From Pipra filicauda (lineage: Eukaryota; Chordata; Aves; Passeriformes; Pipridae): a DNA stretch of 64,000 bases. The position numbers were made by a program, and so were the translations under genes. Under the pieces are notes generated by a model. It was not told where the DNA came from. It was given only the letters and a program-made list of their open reading frames with translations, and searched no databases. Positions 1 through 13,400 of this stretch are shown in pieces. The stretch's first letter is position 1. Each line of letters begins with the position of its first letter. The stretch lies in NCBI RefSeq assembly GCF_003945595.2, contig NW_024104332.1, positions 3,162,001 through 3,226,000 on the forward strand, given 5' to 3'.

Positions 1-1362
1 GCAGTGGTAACAACCTCAGCTGTCCAAATTGGGTTCTCTTTCAGGGGGCAAAGAGTTCTTTCTCCACAAAAAAAAATTTTTTTTTTAGGTACTTTTGTGC
101 CTGTAAAGCACTTCTAACACATAGTATCTTCTAAGGGAGATTAATTTGGCCCGGAGTTTACTGTGTTGGTGTTCTGCTCAAAGCAAAGCCTCTGTATTTC
201 ATTTGTGTTTCCTCAACTTAGTGATTTCAGAGACAAGAGAGAGGGAAAGAGGCCACAGCAGGGCCAAAATAACACACATGATCTTGGGAAAGATGGATGC
301 TACAAAGGCATCAGGAGGGCAGGATTAAGAGAGTGTAGGGATCCTGCTTCTGGGCTTTTCCAAAGCAGCTGACCTTCACTAGCACAGCACTATACTTTGT
401 GTCAAAGGGTTGCAGATGTCAAAGGCACTGTGAAGCTTTTGGGAGAAGGTTTCCTTCACACACAGAGTGTTAAATTCTCAGCTTTTTATCTAAGAGGAGC
501 TAGACGCACCTTCTCTGCAAATGGTGAAATCACAGGTGAATGGACTTGAGCTCAGAGCTCAGGCGCACAGAGCACATGGTGTAGCAGAAAACCATATCCC
601 TCTGCCCCAAACACAATCTGCCTTCAACTCTGTTGGGCAAGAAGGTGTTAGGGGAAAAGCTTGTCCCAAGAACACCTCCAGGTGACACAAGGAATCCCTC
701 TGCTACACTGGGTAGGACAGCATAGTCTCTTACTGCGCTGCAACACTCGAAGCAAAAATACAGACACTTCCCACAGGAAACAGAAGCATTTCTGCCATGG
801 GCTGGTTTTGTTTAGCTCATATTTCACAGCCTCGAGAAAGGCCAGACTGTCTGGCAAGTGGGTTCACTGACCTGTAGCATATGGGAAAGAGCAGTAACAC
901 AACCAGAAGTGCCCAGAGTTCTCCCTTACTGCAGGCTCTCACCACAGAGGTTTGGGATGAGATGGTGGCAGCATAGGTCTCAGCTCCAGGCTGTCCTATC
1001 ACCCCCATGGCTCCTCGGCAACGAGGAGCTCCACTACACAGCCAGTCCTATCTGTACCAGGGCTTTAAAAGATACACTAAACTTACATGGGCACAGTGTC
1101 CTATCTGGATAAAGAAGGAGTTTATGTAGTCAGATATATTACACGTGGAGAAAGATCAAAAACAGATGTGGGGCAATGACTCGGTCTTGGTGCTTAACAC
1201 TGAGCAATACCTGGGACTTTGACCCCACCTGCTGGGGAGCAGGTGTGAAGGTTTCTGAGAAGCATTCAGCCCTTCCAAGCACTTAAACCCACACCCAATG
1301 AACAAGGAGATCCACCAGAGCCGTGCTCTGTGATGTGTGACATGCTTCACAGGAGTACTCAC
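1..1362. other. SLX9 intron 3 (partial), no gene seen
   Basis: Sequence between SLX9 exon 3 and the left edge. Open frames are short and overlap on both strands. The only pattern I note is an uninterrupted A9T10 tract at 68-86. I looked for the next SLX9 exon on the minus strand and did not find it. Confidence 0.6.
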
Positions 1363-1431
1363 TCTGCAGCCATCTTTCTTTCCTCAGCTTCATCTTTTCT
1401 TTTTTGGAAAGAACTGTTTTTTCTTCTAAAC
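1363..1431 (-). CDS. SLX9: SLX9 coding exon 3
   Basis: This 69-nt exon lies between a pyrimidine-rich TTCTCTTCTAG acceptor and a GTGAGT donor. It encodes the strongly basic [14 protein letters not shown] block. It ends in phase 1 with A, compatible with the lysine expected next in the family. Confidence 0.88.
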
Positions 1432-4400
1432 CTAGAAGAGAAGAGACATGAGATGGAGCCTGGCTCCTGTACAACAGATTCCATTCAACCCTCGATGCTT
1501 TTGAATTTGCTGGCAGGTCAGGCAGGCTGCAGGCATTGCAGGGGCTACACTGCACCTCCAACTTTTAGCCAAACGAATTAAACCCGACTTGCTGTCAGTT
1601 AAAAAAACAAGAAGCAAGTAGATCAGATCAGCAGCAGAGAATCCTAGAATGGTTTGGGTTGGAAGGGACCCTAAAGCCCATCTTGTTCTAACCCCCTGCC
1701 ATGGGCAGGGACACCTTCCATCAGCCCAGGTTGCTCCAAGCCCTGTCCAGCCTGGCCTTGGACACTTCCAGAGATGGAGCAGCCACAGCTTCTCTGGGCA
1801 ACCTGTGCCAGGGCCTCCCCACCCTCACAGGGAATGATTTCTGAAATATACCTGGGACAGCCCTGCAAGGAGCAGTCGATCACTAGCAGCTTGTAAAATA
1901 GGCTAGTACCTACTATTTACCAAATTCAGTATGGAAAGCAGCTGCTGAGCACTGGTATCCAATACCAAGTAAAATAACATCACAAATATTTTTACTGGCG
2001 ATCTGTGGCAGATGCTATAAAATTATATCTTATCTCTGGTGTTTAAAATAAAACTGACTTTAGTCAACTTTTCTCCTGAAATGTACTGGGAATACCAGAA
2101 TGCCAATGGAGGAACAAGCTCCCCAAAGATCAGTCCTCTCACCTGAGCTTATGCTTAAGCCTGGAAAAGAAAAAATAGCTTTCTTTTCCCCAAAAGAAAC
2201 AGAAGAAAGGAATTCAATGCAATTCTGCAAACAACTCACTGAGGACAGCTTCTCTGAAGCTACAAATCTTTTAGAATTATTTAAACAAAAGCAGGATCAT
2301 ATTTTAGTAATTCCTTAAGATCAGAACAAGCCTGCTAGGGCTGGGGGGACCTTTCCATAAAGCCAGCAATCACCACCATGTTTTGAGTTTCTAGAAGACA
2401 CGGAGAACAGAGCTTCTTCATATGCCAGAAAAATACATTCCTGCAGCCAATGGACCCAAAAAGCAAGAAATAAAACCATGTTTGTTGTGGCATCAAATCA
2501 GATGCTGAAACAACAAATTGCCTGTACCAATAACCAACTCTGAGCTACCACCCTCATCACTCCACATTTCTGCAGCTTCAGGGAAAAAAAGGATGAATTA
2601 TGGCCAAGTGGCACATGGCACCCCGATGATATCCAGAGGGCTGCCTGCACAAGACACCCTGGCTGCCCCAGCCTGCCTAGATTTCAGCCATGGCAGTGCT
2701 GGGAAGATCTGCCCCTCATCTGGAAACATGCTCATGATTTCACTGGAAAAACAGCGCCCAGCGGGATTTGTTAATGAAAATTAAAAAAACCCTGCAATTC
2801 AGCCAGCTGGCCAATTCTAGTAATAACAGCAATTCAGGTTTGGGGGTTTTTCACCCCCCTCCAAATGGTAGTGGAATATTTAAGGAAACAAAAGCTGTTT
2901 TCTTGGCAAGAGCCCAATCTTGCTGCTGGCTGGGGATGGTGAGCGGCATCCAGGCCAGCAGCCGGAGATCTCCAGAGGGGTGCCCGGGGAAAAGGAGTTG
3001 GATCCCTCCCACGTCAGCAGCCAATTCCTGGCCTTTTCCATCACCTGCTTCCCCAGACACTCCATTTTCCATATCCCAACTTGCCCCTCAGAAGGCTGTT
3101 TTGCTGCTGGAAGGTGCCAAGTTGTGTTTGGCAACCTCGAGTTGTGATGCCGATTGCCAAAACCTCTGGAAACCCACTGGAGAACAGTGGAGGCAGAATT
3201 CGTCTGGTTAATTAACAGCACAGACTATCCCCATGGTAGTCTTTTATTCTTATTCAGCTTGCAAGCACCTTCGAGATCCAAGCCAGACCACAGCTTCACT
3301 TTAATTATTTTCCTGTGAAATCAGAAGAGTTTGGGTCCCCTTTTCCAGCCCATTCCACAGGTAATTTAAGAACATTTGCCTTTGAAACCTTGTGTGTGCA
3401 GGAAAGGCAAGCAAGCCCCATGCACATTAGCTGAGGGTAATTTCCATACATTTGACAATTATTCTTTTTAGAGAGAATGTGTTTTTTCTTTCTTCCCTCT
3501 GATCTGCGCAGTACAAGACATCTCAAATATAAACAGATTACAAAAAACCCCATAACAGCTTTTTTCCCCCCTCAGATCAAGCGTTTGATACTAGTCCTGG
3601 CAATCCTCAGCATCCTGCTTTCATGGCAGAGAAGCAGATTTTTTTTTGAAGACAGCTTCCTTAATTCAAAAATCTTGGAGTTTTTTTTTGGTAAAGGACT
3701 ATGCACTCATATATATATATATATATGACTGCTTTTCATAAGGGACTCCTTAGTCTAAGCATATATATAAATCCTACCTTAGAAATCCCCATTTTATACA
3801 TTCTAGGCATTCAGAAGGAAGCTGGACTGGGTTAAAGCTGTAACACCACAGGCTTCCATGCCCTAAGATTCAACTATTTGACTCCACAACTGAGAGGGTG
3901 AAAACACAGGTTTCACAGTTCCAGGAAACGACATTACTTGGAGGACTTGGCCATGAGCAGAAATATCCAATAACCTATGCAGTGCCACGTGGACAAATAG
4001 TCCTTCGAGCACCAGGCATCTGCTCCCCCCTGCACAGCTGCAGAGAAGCACTAAGCTCCACCTTGGGTATGAGGTATCAAGAAACAACATGTAATATTAA
4101 TTATTATTCCCAGAACCCTGATATACATAACAGTAAAAGCTGTTGCTGCTCAAAACATAATATTTTGGCAAATTGAAGTTAAATAACAACAGATGTGTTA
4201 ATTTTAGCCTCGGTTGTATAACGGCAGCAAAAATGAGCATATGCCTACAGTTGTGGGCTGAGTTCACAAAAGAAGTCACAAAGAGTACATCCAAAAGCAG
4301 AGGACTGGGTGTGGTTTTGGGTTGTTTTCCTGAATGACACAGTGTCACTTGAAAATTGTCCTCCAGCCCTTGTCCAGTGAAAGGGCCTGGGAAATGGTAA

Positions 4401-7400
4401 CTGCAATCTCCGGAGGCACACGCAGTGGGCGTGACCTGACAGACGTCAGTGCACAGCAGCTGAAGGTGTTCCCCAGGAAGAGAGCTGAGGGACGACATGG
4501 GCCAGGCAAAAAGTCAGCCAAGGTGTCCTCTGGTAGAGGCGATGCTCCACGGGAGCCATCCTGGCAGCTCCCTGCCCTCATCCCAACCCACAGCTCCCAG
4601 TCAGTGACCTCCAGCTCCACCGCTCCAGAAAGCATTGACTGCAGAAGTGTCTGAGGAACCCATGCCAGTAGTGGGACCAAGGCTTGGAGGTGGTAAGGAC
4701 AGAGACAGGGAGTGGGTATCCAATCTCTTTGCTCTCTTGCTGTTAGAGGAGCCCCAAGAGACAGCTTGGTAGCCTGTATGTGAGCACAGAGACCACATTC
4801 AGGTTTTACCCAGCCCAAGCCCTGCCACACCCTGAGCAGGCTCGGGAATCAGTGCTGGAGGAAAAGATGCCAGCTCCTGTTGAGGCAGGGCAGGTTTCAC
4901 CATGGATACAGCATTTGCCTTTTATGTTCCAAAACAAGCTACATTATTTTTGTTCACCATTGTTACACCGGCACACAAGCTTCCCTCCTGCCCTGACGAA
5001 GGCATCCTACATCATGTGAGATCTGCATTCTCCAACCCTCCAGATCCCCTGGTTATTTAAAGCAAAGCCTACTTCCAAGCCTGGCTTCCCATTGGAAACC
5101 CAGGGGAGCAGCGTAACTTGCGTCCTCACACCAAGGTCATGCCTCTGCCAGGCCTGGTAAACATCCCCAGGCTCCGACCAGCTCCAGCATGTGCACGAGG
5201 CCTCCGTGTGCAGTAGAGCTGAGACTCAGCTCTTGTCAGCTGCAGAAGGGCACACATGACATGTGGGAGCACTTCCCCTCAGGAGGTGAACTGGGAAGTC
5301 ACAATCTGCACAGCAGTCTGTGAAAGGCAGCTCCATAGAGAAAGTCTGTCCTTCCAAGCGATGTCTGAAGCACACCCAGCCCCTGCCACAAGGCAAAAGT
5401 ACCTCCTTCTTCTCCTCTTCTGCCCAAGGGCTCGCCCACTCTGTGTGTCCTCAGCTTTCCCACTGTGTGCTCTCAGCAGTCCTCCCCAGCACAGAGCCTG
5501 ACCTCTGAAGGGTCAGTCACACAGAGGATGCTCAAAGTGGCCCAGCGTGTGCCACTTTTGCAGCTGGAAGGTTATTTTTATAACCAAGGCTGAAAGAGGC
5601 ACCACGCTGCAGTAAACCCAGATTTGTGAATCACACGTGCCACAAGGACTGCAGGATGCCCCATCTGAGCCAGGTGCTTCGCACTGCCATTTCACAGCAC
5701 AAAGAATCACAGAACGGGTTGGGTTAGAAGGGACCCTCAAAGACCACCTAGTTCCAACCTCCCTGCCATGGGCAGGTACACCCTCCACTAGACCAGGTTG
5801 TTCCAAGTCCCATCCAGCCCTGTCTTATTGGAGAAACACCCACAAGAAGTAATGCTGGAGGACAGCAGGACAACCATGTGGCCTCTGCTTTGTTCTGCTG
5901 ATGAATTTCCATTAGTACCTCTCTTCTATCACCTCCATTCTGCTCCAAACACCCTGGAGGGCAGAAAATCAGGTCAGACCCATTAATAGTCCAGGACATT
6001 GAAACGCTGCTTTCATGTACATCTTGCTGGCTGTGGAAAATATCTCATTAAAAAAAAAAATTGTAAATAACCCCATGTATTTCCTATCAGCATGTCCTGC
6101 AGAAAGCATCCTTTTTTGATTTTTTTTTTCCATTTAAAGTAACTTGTTCTTATTACACTGCAGATGCACAGTTTTGCTTGAATATAGGGGGTACCACTCA
6201 CCATCCTTTCTTCCTGCTGCTTGCACATTTGTCCTTTCTCTGGCAGTCTTGCACAATTACAGTGAGCAAAAGGCCAACCAACCTCTGTGTTCAGTAAATT
6301 TGGAGGTACCCTCATACTGTTCTTCCACCAAGCATGGAAGTGGGAAATGGAAGGAAAAGGAGGAAGAGTTTTGAACTAACACAGGAAACATTTAGATTAG
6401 ATGTTACAAAGAAATTCTGGACTGTGAGGGTGTTGAGGCACTGGCACAGGTTTCCCAGAGAAGCTGTGGCTATCCCATCCCTGGAAATGCTGGATTACAT
6501 TTTACTTACTTCCCTTCATGTTTCTTCTGCCCCCAGAAGAAAATAAAAAAACAAAAAAAAAAGGCAGGTCTCAGTACTCCCTTAGCTGGAATACTTCAAA
6601 ACCCACAAAACATGCAACAAGGCTCACCCACAGAAGGGTGCCCTGGGAAACACATGCCGTTGTCAGGGACTTTCCAAGAACAGATGTGATTTCCTTCAAG
6701 AAACAGGGTTTTGCAGCTTTGGGAGAACGAGTCTGCTTTCAAGAAAAGACATTTCACCCCCCTCTGCCCCTTTTCATGTACATGCAACAAGTATGTTTTT
6801 TCCAACAAAAAAGTTCTCCAAAAGTATCCTGAAGTTCTATAGCACAAATATTTTTATTTGTCAAGGAATGGCAGGGCCAAAAAACTTGACTTTTTCTTTT
6901 CTTTCCTTGGTATGTATTTGGTCTCTGTGAAGCCCCATAAACTGTTTAAATACCTATGATCACAGTGAATTCAATTTTATGCCCAGAAGCTCTCGGCAAG
7001 CTGCAGCTTCCAACCTCACAAAAGGTCACCCAGTCCAAAGAGAAGAGAGCAGCAGGGGCTGGGGCATCAGTGCACCATCCCTGGAGGTGTTCAAAAGGCA
7101 CTGTGGATGTGGCACTTGGGGACATGCTTTGGTGGTATACCTGGCAGTGCTGGGGGAATGGTTGGACTCGATCTTAAAGGCCTTTTCCAACCTTAATGAC
7201 TGTATGATTCTATGAACGGCAAAGCCTTCTTGCAATCAAGCTGATCCAAGGAGCTGCAGGTCTGCAGCAGAGCCTCACATTTTCCCCACTCAGCCAAGAA
7301 ACCTGATCATCCTGATATCCTGCCTCGCAACTGTAAGCAGAGGAACCCCACCAGTGGCTTCTGAGGGTGACTTCATGGCCCCAGCCCCCTCAGAGAGGAG

Positions 7401-10400
7401 AACCAACCTTTGCTTTTACCACCCATGTACATCTCCAAGAAGTGCAGACAGTGGAGCTCAGACCAAATGCTGCTTCAGGCAGCACCAGGGAAGGCTGGAC
7501 CCTCCCTCACCTGGGGGAAACAACACTTGGCTTAAGATATTCCTTAAGAAACATGAACCTCTCAGGTTCGAAAGCTGGTGAATTTGTACAGTGGCATTAA
7601 GCACTGCCATCCATTGCCATCTTCCTCTGCTGCAATTCAGATATAGGGGAAAGATACAGGCATATATATAAAATAAAAAATATATATATTCAGATATAGG
7701 ACTATGCAAGGACACCAAGACCAGACTCTCGGGGAAAGGCTCCCCTGGGAGTGTGGGCAGCCCTCACTTCCCAAAGAGACCAGCCTTCCCAAAGCTGCAG
7801 CACCCAGTCCTAGCAAAAGTTTTTCAGGTAAACAGCACATAACTCTCCTTGGGAGTACATCCACTATAGCTGTTCCCGCTGGTCTAACAGGGGTGCAGTG
7901 CCTCTGTTCCACTGCCAATTCTTTCCTTTGTGGAGAACTAGCAAGCCACTTGTCCTCCTTCTTCCATCCAGCACTCGCACTATTCCTGGGAAGTCGCTCA
8001 TGAACTTGGGATATGAAGCACTCCTCCACCTGGCTCCTCTCCTCTGTGTCACACACTTCCAGACAAGTGACAGAGAGCAGCTGACCAGCTGGAGAGCGTC
8101 ACTGCAGAAAAGGCCCAGGGGGTCCTGGGGCAACCAAGCTGAAGATGAGCCAGCCATCTGCCCTTGCAGCTTTGTCCTAGGAGAAGTGCTGCCAGCAGCT
8201 CAAGAAGATGATCCTTCCTCTCTGCTCAACACTGGTGAGGCCACATCTGGAGTGCTGGGTCCACTCCTGGGCTCCCCAGCACAAGGAAGATACACACTTG
8301 GGGGAGTTAATCCAGCTGAGGGCCACTAAGATGATTTAAGGACTGGAGTACTTTTTACTTGAGGAGAGGCTGAGACAGCTGGAAGAGAGGTCTCAAGGGA
8401 AATCCTATCAATATGCATAATACCTGATGGAAAGAAGGAGAAGAGGGAGCCAGACTATTCCCAGTGGTGCTCAGTGACAAGAGACAATGGGCACACACCG
8501 AATCACTTATTTTTGGGACCATTTTTATGATTTTTATAACTGTCAGGAGGTTATGGAGTCTCCAGATCTCCATCCATGGAGATATTCAAAACCTGACTAG
8601 ACACAGTTCTGGACAACATGCTGTATCTGATCCTGCTTAAACAGAGGCTGAACTAGATAATCCTGAAAGGTTCCTTCCAACCTTAATGATTTTATGATTA
8701 TTTGCAATATCCAAAACAAAAAATTCAGATTTTTTCACAGGTGCACCTACTTTCAATGCTCCTGAAGAGGGTGATCCTTGGAAAGATGCTTGCTGTAAAA
8801 ACAGAACACTTGCCTGGCATAGCATGGGAAAGCACTGGCAGAAGATTTTTTCATTCCTACCTTTGCCTGCTACTGATTTCAAAAAAGTGCCACGAGCAGA
8901 GCACATGAGGTTATTAGCACAGATCAGCTCTTGACTCCAGCCTCAGCACACGCTGACTGTACAGGGTGACACGCAGGGTTCTGCCATCCAGCTCATGTTC
9001 CACACGGCAAGAGCACTAGAGATATGGAGAGAGGGAGAGACGGAGCTTCCCAGCAGCCCCAACAGGACATGACCCACTTTCCTGGTGGGCCAGCATGGTG
9101 TGGACAGATCCATTCCCTTGGGAGCCCATCCTCAGTTCATGTGCAGCGGGGAAAGCACACAGATCTGTGACTCGCTTGGCAGAAAGGGATGTGCCCTTGC
9201 AAAAACAGTGCCCTTGGGAACTGTCCTGGTTCTGGCCAGGACAGGGCTAATTTTTGCAGTAGCCAGGAGGAGCCATGGCAAGGACCTGGAGGTTATTCTG
9301 TACCAGAGGGAGCACTAAACTGGAGAGTACCGTTCCTAAACCACGACAGGTTTGCCATCACAACCTAAAAACAAGGTACTGGGGACACGAGGAGGTGTCA
9401 TTCTGAGCTGTTTTCTTACTTTCTGCAGCAAATATTTTTAAGGTTCTTACAAAACCACGGACACCACCAAGGTGAACCACCAAAGTAGACTCCACAGAGT
9501 CCACAGCACAATTTGGACAGTCGGCCTTGCCTTTCACACAGGATAAAAATTTATAGTGTAACAACAAAAATACATGCACAAGAGTTATTTGTGTGGATAT
9601 TGCAGTTCCAATAAAGGGCAATGAGAAGAACAGAACAGCATTTCTACAACAGCTTAAACAGCAACAAATCTCTGGAATGAGATTTATTCTGAGACCAAAA
9701 GTAATTCATATTTACCAATGGATAAATTCTCTCCTCAGGGCTTACAAAGGGAGACAGAATACCGAAACATTCCTATGCTCTTTGACAATGCCTTATAGGC
9801 CTGTATCTGAAAGAGATTTTCCCCAAAATATCCTTTCCTTTCCTGCTAATAGGATTACCTTTGACTACCCTGTCCTTTGAGAAATTTCAAAAAGCAGTAG
9901 TTCAGTATCTCTGCAGTATTACACAGTGAAAGATCTAGATCTGAAAGAGTTGGATTTTACCTGGTGCTTGTAATTTATGCAAAAAGCAAGAAAAAATTAA
10001 TCTACCTTAATTTTCTTGCCTTTTTACTGTATATTAGCTAGTAGACAAATTAACGTTCCCTAGGGAAATTTTCCATCTCCAACTACTGGTTCCTATAACC
10101 CCTCTTGTGCTGATTTTGGTACCTGGCATTTCTTTTACGAGAACATTTTTACCCTATCCCTTCATATCTGCTCTTTCAGCTCCTTAGAGGAGCCAGCTCT
10201 GCTCGGCTGTACTTGTTATTACATTCTCAGTGGATGGATTCAGTGGCGACCCTGCATTTTATTGCAGAATCAGAGGATGGCTTGGGTTGGAAGGCCCTTA
10301 AAGATCATCTAGTTCCAACCGCACCTGCCACAGGCAGCTTTTTATGCTGCATTTCCCCTCAAAGTCAAAGCAGTGGCTTGATGGGGTGCTGGGGAGAGGA

Positions 10401-13400
10401 GAGGGGATGGACAACAATAGGGAAAAGAGAGGAGAAAAAAAAAAAGGATTTAAAGATGCTCAGAGGACAGAGGGACAAAAGCACAGAGGGACAGGCTTCC
10501 ACAGCAGACAGGCAAATATGCCACTGTCAGGTGCCATTGCAGCCCTGGCAGCAGACCACTTGCACACAGGAGGAGGTGTGAGACAGTACCTAGAATGAGC
10601 TATGGAGTTGTTTGCTGTTTCTCAGGGATTACAGCAAGCACTATAATCTGTTACATGCAGAGCCCCACCTTCCCCCCTCCTCACAGATAATGCATTTCAT
10701 GGATTTGTTGGTAGAAGTACTGAGTTTTCCTTATTTCTCTGAGTCAGGTTTAGCATTCAAAGCCATTTTCCTGGTAAAAATAGGACATGGAGAGATTCAG
10801 ACAGACTGTATCATCTGGAATTGTTTCTTTCAACTGAAATGGGGAAGGACGGGCAACCAGACTGTGTTCACTGTGCGACTCTGTGAAACAAGTGCCTGCA
10901 GGAACCTCTCCCTTAACCAGCTGACAGGGAAGGGTGCAGCCAGTGGGAAGAGCTACAGCTGGACCTTCCCTCAGATGGAGAAAAAGAAGCAGGAGGAATT
11001 CTAGGGCTCACCCCTTCTGGTCCTGCTCAGCAAAGGCAGCACACACTTCACCTGACAGGAAGTGTTGGGGAAAGAAGAGACACTAATAACTAAATAAAAT
11101 AAAACAGCATTGCCAGCCAGTCAGAGGAGGTGATTGTCCCACTCTACTCTGCACTGGAGTGGCCTCACCTTGAGTTTTGGGGGCAGTCTGGGCACCTCAA
11201 CATAAAAAAGACATCAAGCTATTAAAGAGTGTCCAAAGGAGGGCCATGGGCACGAGGAAGGGTCTGGAGGGGAAGCTGTATGAGGAGCAGCTAAGGGCAC
11301 CTGGGTTGTTCAGCCTGGAGGAGACTGAGGGGAGACACATCAAGGTCTGCAGCTTCCTCAGGAGGGACAGTGGAGGGGCAGTACCAATCTCTGCCCTCTG
11401 TGACCACTGACAGGACCAGAGGGAACGGCCTGAAGTTGTGTCAGGGGAGGTTTAGGTTGGTTATCAGGAAAAGGTTCTTCCCCCAGAGGGTGTCTGAGCA
11501 CTGGAACAGGCTCCCCAGGGAACTGGTCCCAGCACCAAGCCTGTCTGAGTTCAAGAAGCCTTTGGATAACGCTCTCAGGCACATCATGGGATTACTGGGG
11601 TGTCCTGTGCAGGGCCAGGAGTTGGACTTGACAGTCCTGCTGGGTTCCCTTCCAACTCAGCATATTCTATGATTCTATGAAAACAGTTACAGAACTATTT
11701 ATTACATAAAACTCCACACAAGGCTGCACCTTCAACCCTCCCTTTGCATCTGTTTCGATGCAAATGCATAAGAAGGCACAGAAAAACATGTTGTTTCTCA
11801 GATAATATGCAGATTCTTTGGTTCTTCCTTCACTTAACAATTCAGGGGCACAAATGGACTTTTAGGCAATTTTTCATTAGAAAATGTGAAATAGGAACCA
11901 CTCTACAAGATAAAAACAGCTCTAAGCGTGTTCCACAGTAAGCAGATGTCCTGCAAGACCGTTCCATCAGATGCCTTAAAACATGGAGAGAGATTGCTAC
12001 AGCTATATCAGTAAGGTATCCTGTGCTTGGCCTTGTTGAACTTGCTGACAGGATGGAGGAACGGGCCCACGTGAACCTCATGAAGTTCAACAAGACTCTG
12101 CTACGCTGCCAACTGTGCTAACGTGAACAGCCACACAACTGGCTAGACCAGTATTCAAATCCCCAAACACCTTAAAACCCTTGTAATAAAATGGGGTTTA
12201 GCTCATCACAGACATTGCAGTCACTAAGCAGGAGGGACACAAAGGAGAAAGCTCCATATCTCATGGAATCATTAAGGTTAAAAATGACCTCTATCTAAGA
12301 TCATGAAGTCCAACTTTTAGGTTCCAGCACTAAACCCTGTCCCTAAGCACCACATCCACATGCCTTTTGAATACTTCCAGGGATGTGACTCTACCACTGC
12401 CCTCGGCAGCCCCTTCCAGCCTGGCCATCTTTTCAGTGAATAAATTTTTCCCAATATCCAATCCAAACCTTCCCTAGTGCAACTTGTGGCCATTTCTTCT
12501 TGTCCTGTCCCTTGTTACCTTGGAGAAGAGACCAACCCCCCCACCTGGCTACACCCTCCTTTCAGGTAGTTGTAGAGAGCAAGAAGGTGCCCCCTGAGCC
12601 CCTCTTTCTCCAGGGTAAACAACCTCCATTCCCTCAGCTGCTCCTCATCCTGGGAGCACAAGGCCTGTGCTCCCAGATCCTTCTGTAGCTCGGTTACCCT
12701 TCTCTGGACATGTCAGGAATCTGACACCGCACACACTGAGGTCAGTTTACGTGATGTTCTACTCTAGCTGTTGCATGGGGAAAGCTGGCAGGGACACAGT
12801 TTCAGGTTAATCACACAGCTTGTACTAAAAGCTGCCTCTGGCCAGAGGTTTTCGAAGATTTTTGACAGACAGAATCCAGTGTGAACTGGTAGCAAGACTT
12901 CGCAGCAGAGAAACATTTTCTTCCTTATTAAGCCATGTATCCACAATGGATGCACTCTTTAGGTCTAAAGGAGGGGTGGGAGTGTGCTGGTTTAAAGGTA
13001 AACCAGCAGGGGAAACGAACTCAACTCAAAAGAGAGATTATAAATCAGAATAACAATTTAATAAAATAATACAATAAGTACGATTATACAGACGAACAAT
13101 TGGTTTTAACCCACAAAACCCAAGTGTATAACCCAGCACCCTGGGGCATGAACAAAGTGGTGTTCTTTGGGCCCCCTGAGTCCAGAGGAAAAGGAGAGGG
13201 AAAAACCTGTTGGTGAGAGTGCTGTTGCAGTCTTGTCAAAAGTGGTGATTGCAGTTTGGTCGAGAGTGAAGGTTTCAGTCTGGTTGAAAAGTGGTGGTTG
13301 CAGTCCAGTCGAGAGTGGTGGTCTGCAGTCTGGTTGAGAGTGGTGGTCTGCAGTCTTCCTCTAGATCCCACAAGTGGTTAAAAAAGGTCCCAAGACTCCA

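Noticed and set aside
4345..4830. A 161-codon minus-strand frame
   Set aside because: Overlaps an equally open plus-strand frame of 106 codons and shows no domain. Treated as chance.
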